A DNA stretch of 64,000 bases from Lysobacterales bacterium 15-68-25 (GTDB lineage: Bacteria; Pseudomonadota; Gammaproteobacteria; Xanthomonadales; Rhodanobacteraceae): assembly GCA_002279065.1 (NCBI GenBank), contig NCKB01000004.1, forward strand, positions 62,001 through 126,000, read 5' to 3'. The notes under the pieces were generated by a model, which saw only the letters and a list, made by a program, of their open reading frames with translations, did not search any database and was not told the DNA's origin. Position numbers and translations under genes: made by a program. Below, in pieces: positions 1 to 7,895 of the stretch (the first letter of the stretch is position 1; the number at the start of each line of letters is the position of its first letter).

Positions 1-713
1 AGCGCCTCGCGCTCGGCCGGGGTGATCATCGCCATGCCGCGCTCGACCAGGGCCAGCGTCCGCGTGTCGCCCTTGCGCACGCCGCGGCGGAATTCGTCGG
101 TGTAGAAGTCGAACGCCTTCACGAAGCGGGTGTCGCCCTGCAGCCGGTACAGGTAATAGGCGGCGGGCATCTCGTCCATGCAGAAGATGCGGATGTCCAG
201 CCGCTGCGCTGCGCCGATGATGTCGGCGTAGCCCGGGTACTCGTGCAGCGAATCCACCCCGGCCCGGTGCAGCCGGTCCACGCAGGCATCGCCGCGCTCC
301 ACGCCCACGTTGAAGCCCGACAGCGCCTCCGGACCGTCGATGCCGGCGATACCCGCATCGACGTAGACGCCCACGTGCACGGTGGCGAACGGTTCGGTGA
401 AGTCGTAGGTCGCCTCGCGCTCGGGCGTGCGGAAGATCATGTCGATCACGTCGGCCTGGCCGGACTGCAGGCGCTGCTGGGCATCGGCCCAGTCGGTCGC
501 CACCAGCTCCACGTGCACGCCGGTCTTCTTCTCCCACAGCTTCCACTCGTCCACGACGTAGCCGCGCGGCTTGCCGTCGGGACCGAGGAACAGGTACGGG
601 GGATAGTTGTTGTCGCCGACCACGCGCAACACCCCACCCGCTGCCGCCGTCGACGGCAGCAGGAGCATCAGGGCCAAGATCGCGCACCAGAGAACCGGCC
701 TTGCAGTCACCAC
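1..713 (-). CDS. Sensor protein with N-terminal bacterial extracellular solute-binding (SBP_bac_3) domain, 3' end beyond window
   Basis: The frame opens at tandem GTG codons (713-708) just after a GAAGGA ribosome-binding site and runs off the window edge without a stop. Residues 1-25 form a signal peptide or membrane anchor ending in an Ala-rich cleavage-like stretch. The rest reads as a type 2 periplasmic binding domain: VVGDNNYPPYLF near the start, QSGQADVIDMIFRTPER in the middle, and ITPAEREAL where the fold usually ends. Domains of this kind commonly sit in front of a transmembrane helix plus histidine kinase, GGDEF or EAL output. The output module lies outside the window, so a free transporter-binding protein cannot be excluded. 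Confidence 0.75.
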   Translation of the reverse strand, partial: MVTARPVLWCAILALMLLLPSTAAAGGVLRVVGDNNYPPYLFLGPDGKPRGYVVDEWKLWEKKTGVHVELVATDWADAQQRLQSGQADVIDMIFRTPEREATYDFTEPFATVHVGVYVDAGIAGIDGPEALSGFNVGVERGDACVDRLHRAGVDSLHEYPGYADIIGAAQRLDIRIFCMDEMPAAYYLYRLQGDTRFVKAFDFYTDEFRRGVRKGDTRTLALVERGMAMITPAEREA

Positions 714-812
714 GATTCCTTCGTCGGAGATTGCTCCGGGCCCCTCCCCACGCCGGCCCGCCTGGGCGCAGAGCATCCTCCAGCGCCCGCACGCAGGCAA
801 CTGGGAAAACTG

Positions 813-2654
813 TCAGCGCTTCGCGCGGAGGTGGCGGCTTCGCTCACGGGCCTCGCGCAGCCGCTGGCCGTGGGCCGCGAGCAGATCGCTTCGGGTCAAT
901 ATGCCGACCATCCGCATCTCGCCGTCCGCGGCCAGCACGATCAGCCGACCCACGTCGGCGGCCACCATATGATCGGCCGCCTCGCGCAGGCTGTGGTCCT
1001 CGCGCACGGCCAATGGCGGACGCGTGACCAGGCTGCCCACGGTGGCGGTATCGGGCACCGTGGCGTCGAACAGGTTGCGTCGGGTCAGCACGCCGATCGC
1101 ACGTCCTTCACCGTCGAGCACCGGGAAGCCCTGGTGGCGCGACACGTCCTCGCCGCGGGCCAGCCAGGTGCGCAGTTCGGCCATGGTCTGGCCGGCACGC
1201 AGCGACACCACCTCGCGCGTGCACGCCTCGCCCACCGCGATACGGTCCAGCGGATCGGCGCTGTAGTCCGACGGCACCCGCACGCCGCGGCGCACGATCT
1301 TCTCGGTCATGATGGTGTTGCGCATCATCAGCCCGGACACCAGGTAGGCCGCCGCGCACGCACCGAGCAGCGGAAGCAGGCCGTGCGGCTGCAGCGTGGT
1401 CTCGAAGGCAAACACCACCGAGGTGAGGAACGCACGCGAGGCGCCGGCGAAGATCGCCGCCATGCACACCAGCGCGGCCATGCGCGGATCGACATGCAGC
1501 CACGGCATCGCCTGCGCCACCACCAGGCCAATCGCGCCGCCCAGGGTGCTGCCGATGGTGAACAGCGGCGCCAACGTGCCGCCGGAGGTGCCGCTGCCCA
1601 GTGCGATCGACCATGAGGCCAGCTTGGCCAGGCACAGCATCAGCAGGGCCGACACGCCGAGCGTGCCGCCGATCGCGGTGGTGATGTTGGCGTAACCCAC
1701 GCCCAGCGTGAGCGGCTGCACGTAGCCGATCAGGCCCACCGCCAGGCCACCCAGCGCCGGCCACCACATCCAGTGGATCGGCAGCTTCTCGAACGCGTCC
1801 TCGATGCCGTAGCAGAGCCTGGTGATGCCGACGCTGACCACGCCGATCAGCACGCCCAGCAGCACGTAGACCGCCAGCGCACCGGGCGCGGCCGCGGCCA
1901 CGTCGGGCATCGGGAACATCGGTTCGCTGCCCTCCAGCACGAAGCGCACGCCGGTGCCGACGAACGCCGCCAGCGCCACCGGGATCAGCGAGCGGGCACG
2001 GCGTTCGAACAACAGCAGCTCGATCGACAGCAACACCGAGGACACCGGCGCGGCGAACACCGCCGCCATGCCGGCGGCGGCGCCGGCGGCGAGCAGCGTC
2101 TTGCGTTCGTCGGCGGTGACGTGGGCGAGCTGGCCGAGCAGCGAGCCGAGCGCGCCGCCGGTGGCGATGATCGGTCCCTCCGCGCCGAACGGCCCGCCGG
2201 TGCCGATCGCCACCGCCGAGGACACCGGCTTGAGCCAGGTCATCCGCGGCGGGATGCGGCTCTCGTTGAGCAGGATCTGCTCCATCGCCTCGGGGATACC
2301 GTGGCCGCGGATCGCCCGCGAGCCCCAGCGTGCCATCACGCCCACGATCAAGCCGCCGACCACCGGCACCGCGATCACCCATGCGCCGAGGTGATGCCCG
2401 GCCGGGCTGACCAGCGAGGTGCCCCATCGGCCATAGAACGCCAGGTGGGTGATCGCGCCGATCAACGCGGTGAGTCCCCGCGCCACGCCGGCCACCACCG
2501 CACCGAGCGCCATCGCGGCCAGCGCGATGCCGACGACGCGGCGGTCCAGCGGGCGGAAGCGGCGCGGCAGATGCACCTCGGCCAGCGTCGGGTCCAGCGA
2601 AGGCGCAAGCGGAATCGCCGCACGCGAGTGCGGTGCGGGAGCATGGTCGGTCAT
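813..2654 (-). CDS. CLC-family anion channel/antiporter with C-terminal CBS pair
   Basis: A 613-residue inner-membrane protein. CLC signatures are present in order: GHGIPEA (117-123), GPFGAEGP (154-161, keeping the gating-type glutamate) and GTSGGTLAP (355-363). A CBS domain pair follows at about 478-600 and ends in a basic tail. The family moves chloride or related anions, often in exchange for protons, and CBS domains usually sense nucleotides. The first motif has histidine where the classical chloride-binding motif GSGIP has serine, so the anion preference is uncertain. The ATG at 2654 fits the predicted cytosolic N-terminus. The gene is divergent from the sensor kinase gene at 2790. Confidence 0.9.
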   Translation of the reverse strand: MTDHAPAPHSRAAIPLAPSLDPTLAEVHLPRRFRPLDRRVVGIALAAMALGAVVAGVARGLTALIGAITHLAFYGRWGTSLVSPAGHHLGAWVIAVPVVGGLIVGVMARWGSRAIRGHGIPEAMEQILLNESRIPPRMTWLKPVSSAVAIGTGGPFGAEGPIIATGGALGSLLGQLAHVTADERKTLLAAGAAAGMAAVFAAPVSSVLLSIELLLFERRARSLIPVALAAFVGTGVRFVLEGSEPMFPMPDVAAAAPGALAVYVLLGVLIGVVSVGITRLCYGIEDAFEKLPIHWMWWPALGGLAVGLIGYVQPLTLGVGYANITTAIGGTLGVSALLMLCLAKLASWSIALGSGTSGGTLAPLFTIGSTLGGAIGLVVAQAMPWLHVDPRMAALVCMAAIFAGASRAFLTSVVFAFETTLQPHGLLPLLGACAAAYLVSGLMMRNTIMTEKIVRRGVRVPSDYSADPLDRIAVGEACTREVVSLRAGQTMAELRTWLARGEDVSRHQGFPVLDGEGRAIGVLTRRNLFDATVPDTATVGSLVTRPPLAVREDHSLREAADHMVAADVGRLIVLAADGEMRMVGILTRSDLLAAHGQRLREARERSRHLRAKR

Positions 2655-2789
2655 GGGAATTCGCGAAGCAGCGAAGAGGCCGCGCAAGGCTACGCGGATC
2701 GAAGCGTCGTAGCTGGCTGGAAAATGAACGGGGTGGCGGCCGGCGCGACAGCACGCTATCAATAGCCGCCGCCCAGCCGCCGAATCTCC

Positions 2790-3902
2790 ATGTCCGCTGC
2801 TCCCACCGAACGTCCGCTGCGCCTGATCCTGCTGAGCCGGCCGCGCTGGCTGCTGGCCTATTTCGCCGGCTGGACCTTCATCGGCCTGTGGCTGGGCACC
2901 AATGTGTGGATCAGCCAGCGCGACAACCCCGAAGCGGTCGCCTGGCACTACTACACCTGGGAACTGAGCAGCGCGCTGGTGATCGGCGCGCTGGCGCTGG
3001 CGGTGGCGCGGTTCGAGTCGCGCTGGAAGATCACCGGCCCCGGCGCCTGGCGGCGGATGCTGGTGCACCTGCCGGCGGCGGTGGTGTTCTCGCTGGTGCA
3101 CGTGGCCATCATCGTGGCCATCCGCAAGGCGGTATACGCCGCCATGGGCTCGTCCTACGTGTTCGGCGAGGTGTGGATCGGGCTGGTCTACGAGTTCCAG
3201 AAAGACCTGATGACCTACCTGAGCCTGGTCGTCGCCTGCGCCCTGATCCGCACCATCCGCGAGCGCCGCCAGCAGCAGCTGGACGAGCTGGAGCTGCGCC
3301 GGGCGCTCAGCGAGGCGCGGCTGGCGCACCTGTCGGCGCAGATCGAGCCGCACTTCGTGTTCAACACGCTCAACGCCATCTCCAACCGCATCTACGAGGA
3401 CGTGCCGGCCGCCGACCGCATGATCGTGGCGCTGTCCGACCTGCTGCGCGCCGCGATGACCGCCGACGGTTCGGAGTTCGTGCGCATCGCCGACGAGGTG
3501 CACTGGCTGCGCGCCTACACCGCGCTGATGGCCGAGCGGCAACCCGGCCTGCTGCAGGTGGACATCGCCGTGGACGAGGGGCTGGAGGGAGTGCGCCTGC
3601 CGCGCCTGCTGCTGCAGCCTCTGGTGGAAAATGCCTTCCGCCACGGCCTGCGCAACGGCCGCGGCCGGCTCGCCGTCACCCTGCGCCGCGACGGCGGGCA
3701 GCTGCACTGCCGGGTGGAAGACGACGGCGTCGGCTTCGCCGCCGATGCACAACCCGGCGTGGGGCTGGCCAACGTGCGCGAACGCCTCGCCCTGCTCTAC
3801 CCGGATCGCCACCGCTGGCAGATCGGCCCCGGCGCGCAGGGCGGCACCATCGTCGACATCACCCTGCCGCTGGAACGCTGGACGGCGGAGCCGGCCGCAT
3901 GA
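2790..3902 (+). CDS. LytS/YehU-type sensor histidine kinase
   Basis: A 370-residue membrane kinase. About four hydrophobic segments occupy residues 18-155. A His_kinase (PF06580-type) phosphoacceptor follows in IEPHFVFNTLNAISN, with His188, and then a HATPase_c domain with an N box (LLLQPLVENAFRHG) and a G1 box (DDGVGF). Kinases of this class phosphorylate LytTR-domain regulators, and such a regulator is encoded immediately downstream with an ATGA overlap. There is no separate periplasmic sensor domain, so the signal is probably sensed within the membrane. The partner identification is strong; the stimulus and regulon cannot be read from the sequence. Confidence 0.9.
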   Translation: MSAAPTERPLRLILLSRPRWLLAYFAGWTFIGLWLGTNVWISQRDNPEAVAWHYYTWELSSALVIGALALAVARFESRWKITGPGAWRRMLVHLPAAVVFSLVHVAIIVAIRKAVYAAMGSSYVFGEVWIGLVYEFQKDLMTYLSLVVACALIRTIRERRQQQLDELELRRALSEARLAHLSAQIEPHFVFNTLNAISNRIYEDVPAADRMIVALSDLLRAAMTADGSEFVRIADEVHWLRAYTALMAERQPGLLQVDIAVDEGLEGVRLPRLLLQPLVENAFRHGLRNGRGRLAVTLRRDGGQLHCRVEDDGVGFAADAQPGVGLANVRERLALLYPDRHRWQIGPGAQGGTIVDITLPLERWTAEPAA

Positions 3903-4660
3903 CCCTGCGCCTGGCCATCGTGGAAGACGAGGCTCCGGCCCGCACCCGGCTGCGCCGGCTGCTGGCCGAGCACGAAGATGTCGAGGTGGTGCTGGAAGCC
4001 GACACCCTTCCCACCGCCCTGGCCGCCCTGCCCGGCGCCAACGCCGATGCGCTGTTCCTCGACATCGCGCTGGGCGAGTCCACCGGCTTCGACCTGCTGG
4101 ACCAGTTGCCGCCGCCGTGGCCGCTGCTGGTGTTCGCCACCGCCTACCACGAGCACGCGCTGCGCGCGTTCGAGGTCGCCGCCGTCGACTACCTGCTCAA
4201 ACCCTTCGACGCCCCGCGCCTCGCCGCCACGCTCGACCGCCTGCGCGCTCGCCTCGCCGACGCCGACGCGCTGCCCGCCGAAGAGGACCTGCGCCGTCTG
4301 CAGGCCGCCATGCCCGCCCCCGCCTTCGGCGCCCCGCCACTGGTGGTCACCGAACGCGGCCAGCGCGTGGTGGTGCCGCTGGACGAAGTGACCCACCTGG
4401 TCGGCAGCGGCAACTACGTGGAACTGCACACCCCGCAACGCAGCTACCTGATGCGCGCCACCCTCACGCAACTGGCAAGTCGGCTTCACCCCGCGCAATT
4501 CCTGCGCGTGCACCGCAGCTACCTGGTCCGCGCCGACCAGATAGCCGCGCTGGCGCCACGGGGGCACGGGGATGCCGAACTCACCTTGCGCGACGGGACC
4601 ACGGTGATGGTGAGCCGGCGGTACCGGGAGGCGTTGCCGGAGGGGTTGCGGGGGCGCTGA
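3899..4660 (+). CDS. LytTR-family response regulator
   Basis: A 253-residue regulator whose ATG overlaps the kinase stop codon by four bases, so the pair is translationally coupled. The receiver domain (1-120) has the acidic pocket IVEDE near the N-terminus, phospho-acceptor Asp55 in LFLDIALGE and the conserved lysine in LLKPFD (Lys101). The LytTR DNA-binding domain covers about 150-253, with the characteristic LVGSGNYVELHT and FLRVHRSYLV segments. LytTR proteins bind direct repeats in target promoters; none was identified here. It probably acts with the kinase at 2790-3902. Confidence 0.92.
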   Translation: MTLRLAIVEDEAPARTRLRRLLAEHEDVEVVLEADTLPTALAALPGANADALFLDIALGESTGFDLLDQLPPPWPLLVFATAYHEHALRAFEVAAVDYLLKPFDAPRLAATLDRLRARLADADALPAEEDLRRLQAAMPAPAFGAPPLVVTERGQRVVVPLDEVTHLVGSGNYVELHTPQRSYLMRATLTQLASRLHPAQFLRVHRSYLVRADQIAALAPRGHGDAELTLRDGTTVMVSRRYREALPEGLRGR

Positions 4661-4699
4661 GGCGGAGCATCGCCACTGCCCCCTGCTTCTCGGCGCGGC

Positions 4700-5082
4700 C
4701 TAAATCATCGGCAACGCCATCATCAAAAGACCGACCATGCTGGCCAGCCAGACCAGCGATCGCAGCCAGGGGATGCCGCTGACGTAGGTGGGCACATAGA
4801 CGACGCGGGCGACGAGAAAGACCAGGGCGCCCTGAGCCTCGGCCTCCTGGTTGGTATCTCTCGTGAGGGCCAGCAGTGCCAGGGAAATGAAGATCGGCAA
4901 GGCCTCGAGAAGATTGTTCTTCGCCCGATCCAGCCGTGCCGCGATCACTGAGGGTTCGGGCTGAACGTCGCGATTGCCAACAATGCCCTTGAGGTCGAAC
5001 CTGAAGCGCGAGGTCTCCTGCAGGAAGATCTGCGCGACATATAGAGCCAGCACGAGCAGGATGATGGTCGTAAGGTGCACTC
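4700..5082 (-). CDS. MAPEG-family membrane protein
   Basis: A 126-residue protein with four hydrophobic segments and a conserved RAxNNLLEALPIF-type motif after the first helix, which is the MAPEG (membrane-associated eicosanoid and glutathione metabolism) signature. I chose the GTG at 5082 because GGAGG lies six bases upstream, whereas the longer frame from 5113 has no ribosome-binding site. Bacterial members are often annotated as glutathione-S-transferase-like, but substrates are rarely known. No other glutathione gene is adjacent. Confidence 0.8.
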
Positions 5083-5227
5083 GATAGCCTCCAGTAACTT
5101 CGCCCAACAGCAAAAAGCGTCAGAGTGCGGTTTCACCACCATCGCTCATCGAAAAGCCGACTCTGAGCCCTGCTTTTGTCTCCTGAGCTAAGCCTAGCCA
5201 CGAAGCGGCGACGGCTTCGAAGGATTG

Positions 5228-5533
5228 CTAAGCCCCGCTATCGATGATGACGAGCGTGCCATGGCTTCCTTCTGCCACGGCGTGCGGCACACCGGCCGGC
5301 ACGATGTACACCTCGCCGGGGCCTACGCGTGTTACCGCGTCGCCAAACTGCAGATTCATCTGCCCGTCCAGAACCAGAAGCGCCTCATCGAACGGATGGG
5401 ATTCGTTCGGATAAGCCTGGCCGTCCATTCGCACCACCTTGAAGTTGGCACCGGCAGGCCGGCCCACCACATGCGACCGCCAGGCTTCCGGGAGCGAGGA
5501 TGCAAGGGCGACAAGATTTGTGTGTTCGGCCAT
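5228..5533 (-). CDS. Small single-domain cupin protein
   Basis: A 101-residue beta-barrel protein of the cupin superfamily. AAGGAG lies seven bases before its ATG. Cupin motif 1 is visible in SHPFDEALLVLDGQM and motif 2 in GEVYIVPAGVPHAV; together they supply histidine and glutamate metal ligands. The protein is too small to say whether it is an enzyme or a binding protein. It is the last gene of normal base composition before the AT-rich island that starts at about 5577. Confidence 0.8.
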   Translation of the reverse strand: MAEHTNLVALASSLPEAWRSHVVGRPAGANFKVVRMDGQAYPNESHPFDEALLVLDGQMNLQFGDAVTRVGPGEVYIVPAGVPHAVAEGSHGTLVIIDSGA

Positions 5534-5576
5534 GGGGAGACTCCTTGTAGGGCCTGACGCTGGAGAACCAATAACA

Positions 5577-5694
5577 ATAAGGGGACGGCTAATTAATCCA
5601 AGCAGACGCCCGCCCTGCCAGACCGCCCCCCGCACTTAATTAGCCACGCCCCTTTAGTTTGGCATTTAATTAGCCCGCCCCCTTAAATTGGCAA
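5577..5694. repeat. Cluster of TTAATTAGCC-type palindromic repeats at the island edge
   Basis: Three related units are visible. The first (5579-5596) is inverted relative to the second (5636-5654). The third (5666-5684) is a direct copy of the second offset by 30 bases. Each pairs an AT-rich core, TTAATTAGCC, with a C-rich flank, (A)CGCCCCTT. They lie between the cupin start and the stop of the island's last gene. The layout resembles REP/RAYT-type palindromes I associate with Xanthomonadales, but no transposase is in the window, so the class is an inference. Confidence 0.6.
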
Positions 5695-6159
5695 TCAGAA
5701 CCAACCGAAAGGAAGTTTCGTTGAAACTGGGAGCTGCCCTACAATCTCACGAAGCGCCGAAGTTTTTGTCTTTAGGAGCCCTCGCTTGGCAGAATCGGCC
5801 TGCCGGTCTGCCGACTTGAATGCATTACCAAGCGCGTCATCACCAGTCATTAAAGCGTGAAGCTCATCAATGCTCAAATCAAGATGTAGCCGCCCATTAT
5901 TTGACCTCGCATTTCTAAAATAGGCGTCAACCCGAGCACTCAGGCGGTCTTGCCATTGCAGAATATTTCTCTCTTCTGCGGGCAACGAACCACTCTCCCG
6001 CCAATAGTTTTGCCCAGCGATTGAATACTCTTCAAGGGCCACCTCAATAGCCTCAATGCGCTTTTGTTGCGATTGCCTGCGAAAGTTCCAAAAACTCGTA
6101 AACCAAGCCACCACGCCGCTAAAAAGAATATTGATCAGAAAGAGTGAAAATTTTTCCAT
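5695..6159 (-). CDS. Hypothetical one-pass membrane protein of AT-rich island (third gene)
   Basis: A 154-residue protein of unknown function. Residues 4-23 are a single hydrophobic helix (FSLFLINILFSGVVAWF). A basic stop-transfer stretch (RRQSQQKR) and a mostly helical, probably cytosolic domain follow. I preferred the ATG at 6159 (AGGAAG about ten bases upstream) over an in-frame TTG at 6189 that would overlap the preceding gene. It follows the STAS-like gene by 22 bases and shares its AT-rich composition, so it is probably co-transcribed. It could be the membrane effector or sensor of the cassette; that role is inference only. Confidence 0.6.
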   Translation of the reverse strand: MEKFSLFLINILFSGVVAWFTSFWNFRRQSQQKRIEAIEVALEEYSIAGQNYWRESGSLPAEERNILQWQDRLSARVDAYFRNARSNNGRLHLDLSIDELHALMTGDDALGNAFKSADRQADSAKRGLLKTKTSALREIVGQLPVSTKLPFGWF

Positions 6160-6181
6160 GCGCCGAGTGCTTCCTATGCAT

Positions 6182-6553
6182 TTATCCAAGCCGTGTACGC
6201 GGATTTGGCCCTTTAGGCAACTGTCCGCGACGAACTTTTATGGCGTCATCGAGAAATGTTTCAGCAAGGCGCTTGTAGCGCTGCGCTGGCGCTGTATTGG
6301 CTATTAACTTGAGATTCTCACGAAGAAAATCTTCCGAAAAACCATAATGGCGAACCAATCCGCCAAAGGCCTCCTCAAGAAAGGATGAGCCAAATCCTTC
6401 GGTATGATCAAGTATGACGATGACCTCACCTTTCTCAAGAGCCGGGGCCAGCCACTTGTCTCGAAAAGTCTCGCCATTGAACTCTCCATCGCGAGGAAAA
6501 CGCCCACCCGGGATGTCTGAGAAGTCCTTTGCGATATCTATCGTTATGCTCAT
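6182..6553 (-). CDS. STAS-like domain protein (DUF4325 family)
   Basis: A 123-residue protein that I recognise as DUF4325/STAS-like by GGRFPRDGEFNGETFR near the N-terminus and the signature GFGSSFLEEAFGGLVR at 53-68. STAS-type folds act as phosphorylatable switch proteins in anti-sigma partner switching. The two serines at 56-57 sit where such a site could lie, but phosphorylation is an inference. Its ATG overlaps the stop of the upstream ATP-binding protein gene by four bases (ATGA), a strong sign of stoichiometric co-translation. Base composition is much more AT-rich than the flanking chromosome. Confidence 0.8.
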   Translation of the reverse strand: MSITIDIAKDFSDIPGGRFPRDGEFNGETFRDKWLAPALEKGEVIVILDHTEGFGSSFLEEAFGGLVRHYGFSEDFLRENLKLIANTAPAQRYKRLAETFLDDAIKVRRGQLPKGPNPRTRLG

Positions 6554-7656
6554 ATTGTTTCGCTCGTTGCGTAATCTTCAATTACCCATTCGATAAACGT
6601 ACCTCGAAAAGGAACAGGGAGCTTGGTGAGCTCAACCTCATCAGCCTGACTCGATCTCTTTCTGAAAATGTATTGCCCTGAGCCGCTAATAATCCGCATA
6701 CTACCCACCGCCTCATGAAGCTCAACATAACCTTGAATGTCACGCTTCAGACCATTGCCTCGATGCTTTGTTTGTAGTCGTGTCCGATCCACAGAGATTG
6801 CAGCCTCAATCAGCCTTGCATGATCCTTTAGCAGGCCCGACAGAACACCCATGCCACCAATACCCGCACGGATAACCTCCCACAGGTCGCTCTTGGGGAG
6901 AGTTCGTGGAATAGTTAAGCCGTGATCTACAAACATTACAGTCAATTTATTGGAAGTTGAGTTCACTGAAGCCGACATCCACCACCTTTTCACTTGGGCA
7001 TCCACAGGGTAAGCGTGGTGCTCTACGTTAGTCATAGCTTCAATCAGTCCATCGTAAAGAGCATTCGCATCCCGAAGTTTGGCGCCTAACCCTTCGATCG
7101 CTTGCCGCAAATGCTGCGCCTTTGCGCCTTCTGATTTGTGGCCTGTCACAAACTCAAGGAACCGCTCCTCGTCCGGGTCTTCTGGATCCACTAGATCACA
7201 ACTGGCGTTAAGGACTGTGAAGAAACCCATATCCTTCAACCGCTTTCGAACCGATGGCGTCCACTGGGGCAAATCCAAAGACCTGAGCCGTTCGCCCGCC
7301 GTCTTCTCTTTCCAGCGGTCGAACTCAGCGACAAGCAACAAAGCGCCCGCTGGAGTCACATGTTTAATCTTCGTAAAGTCGACCCAAAAGGTTCCTTTCA
7401 GAACACCAGCGGTCGCTCTAACCGCCTCCAAGAATTCGATTGTTTCTTTGTAGTTGCTCGAAAGACTGACCGTCGAAGGGGGCGTGATACAGCGCGAGCG
7501 CTGCGAACTTCCATCGGGAAGTTCACGGAATGGAGCATGCTGGAAAACCCACTGCGCCCTCGTGATATGGAGGAGCCGTCGATGCGACAGCTTCTCTTGC
7601 CGCGCGAGCCTATGTCGTTCTCGCCTACGCTGTAATCGAATTTCCTTCCCGACCAT
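6550..7656 (-). CDS. GHKL-type ATP-binding protein with STAS-like N-terminal region (AT-rich island)
   Basis: A 368-residue protein starting at the ATG at 7656, preceded by AGGAGG at about ten bases. After a very basic N-terminus (1-35), residues 75-155 look like a STAS/MlaB-type fold (FWVDFTKIKHVTPAGALLL). Residues 190-335 carry HATPase_c boxes: N box with Glu206 and Asn210 (LIEAMTNVEHHAY), G1 box VDHGLTIP (243-250) and G2-like HRGNGL (298-303). No histidine phosphoacceptor domain is seen, so it resembles RsbW/RsbT-type protein kinases more than sensor kinases. It overlaps the STAS-like gene, its likely partner. Longer upstream starts lack a ribosome-binding site. Confidence 0.75.
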   Translation of the reverse strand: MVGKEIRLQRRRERHRLARQEKLSHRRLLHITRAQWVFQHAPFRELPDGSSQRSRCITPPSTVSLSSNYKETIEFLEAVRATAGVLKGTFWVDFTKIKHVTPAGALLLVAEFDRWKEKTAGERLRSLDLPQWTPSVRKRLKDMGFFTVLNASCDLVDPEDPDEERFLEFVTGHKSEGAKAQHLRQAIEGLGAKLRDANALYDGLIEAMTNVEHHAYPVDAQVKRWWMSASVNSTSNKLTVMFVDHGLTIPRTLPKSDLWEVIRAGIGGMGVLSGLLKDHARLIEAAISVDRTRLQTKHRGNGLKRDIQGYVELHEAVGSMRIISGSGQYIFRKRSSQADEVELTKLPVPFRGTFIEWVIEDYATSETI

Positions 7657-7895
7657 CCACCCGCTCCCTCCTGTTGGGACATTTTGCCTAGAGTACAGGG
7701 CACGCCACAAATAGCATGCCGTTGAGGGGCGCTGCTCCCCACCGCTCTTGTTAGCCACGACCGAAGTCCGTGGCAGCCACCGCCCCGCCTGCCTCGTCCC
7801 ACCTAACCCACCCCCCATCCCACTCACCCCAAACCGCTTGCCCTACCCCACGCCACCCGCGACCCTGCGCCCACTGTCACAGGGAGTGTTCGCCC

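Noticed and set aside
813-3812. Very long antisense frames, such as a 999-codon minus frame running through the kinase gene
   Set aside because: High GC gives long open frames opposite real genes. The CLC part is real from 2654; the rest is low-complexity His/Gln/Arg sequence over conserved kinase motifs.
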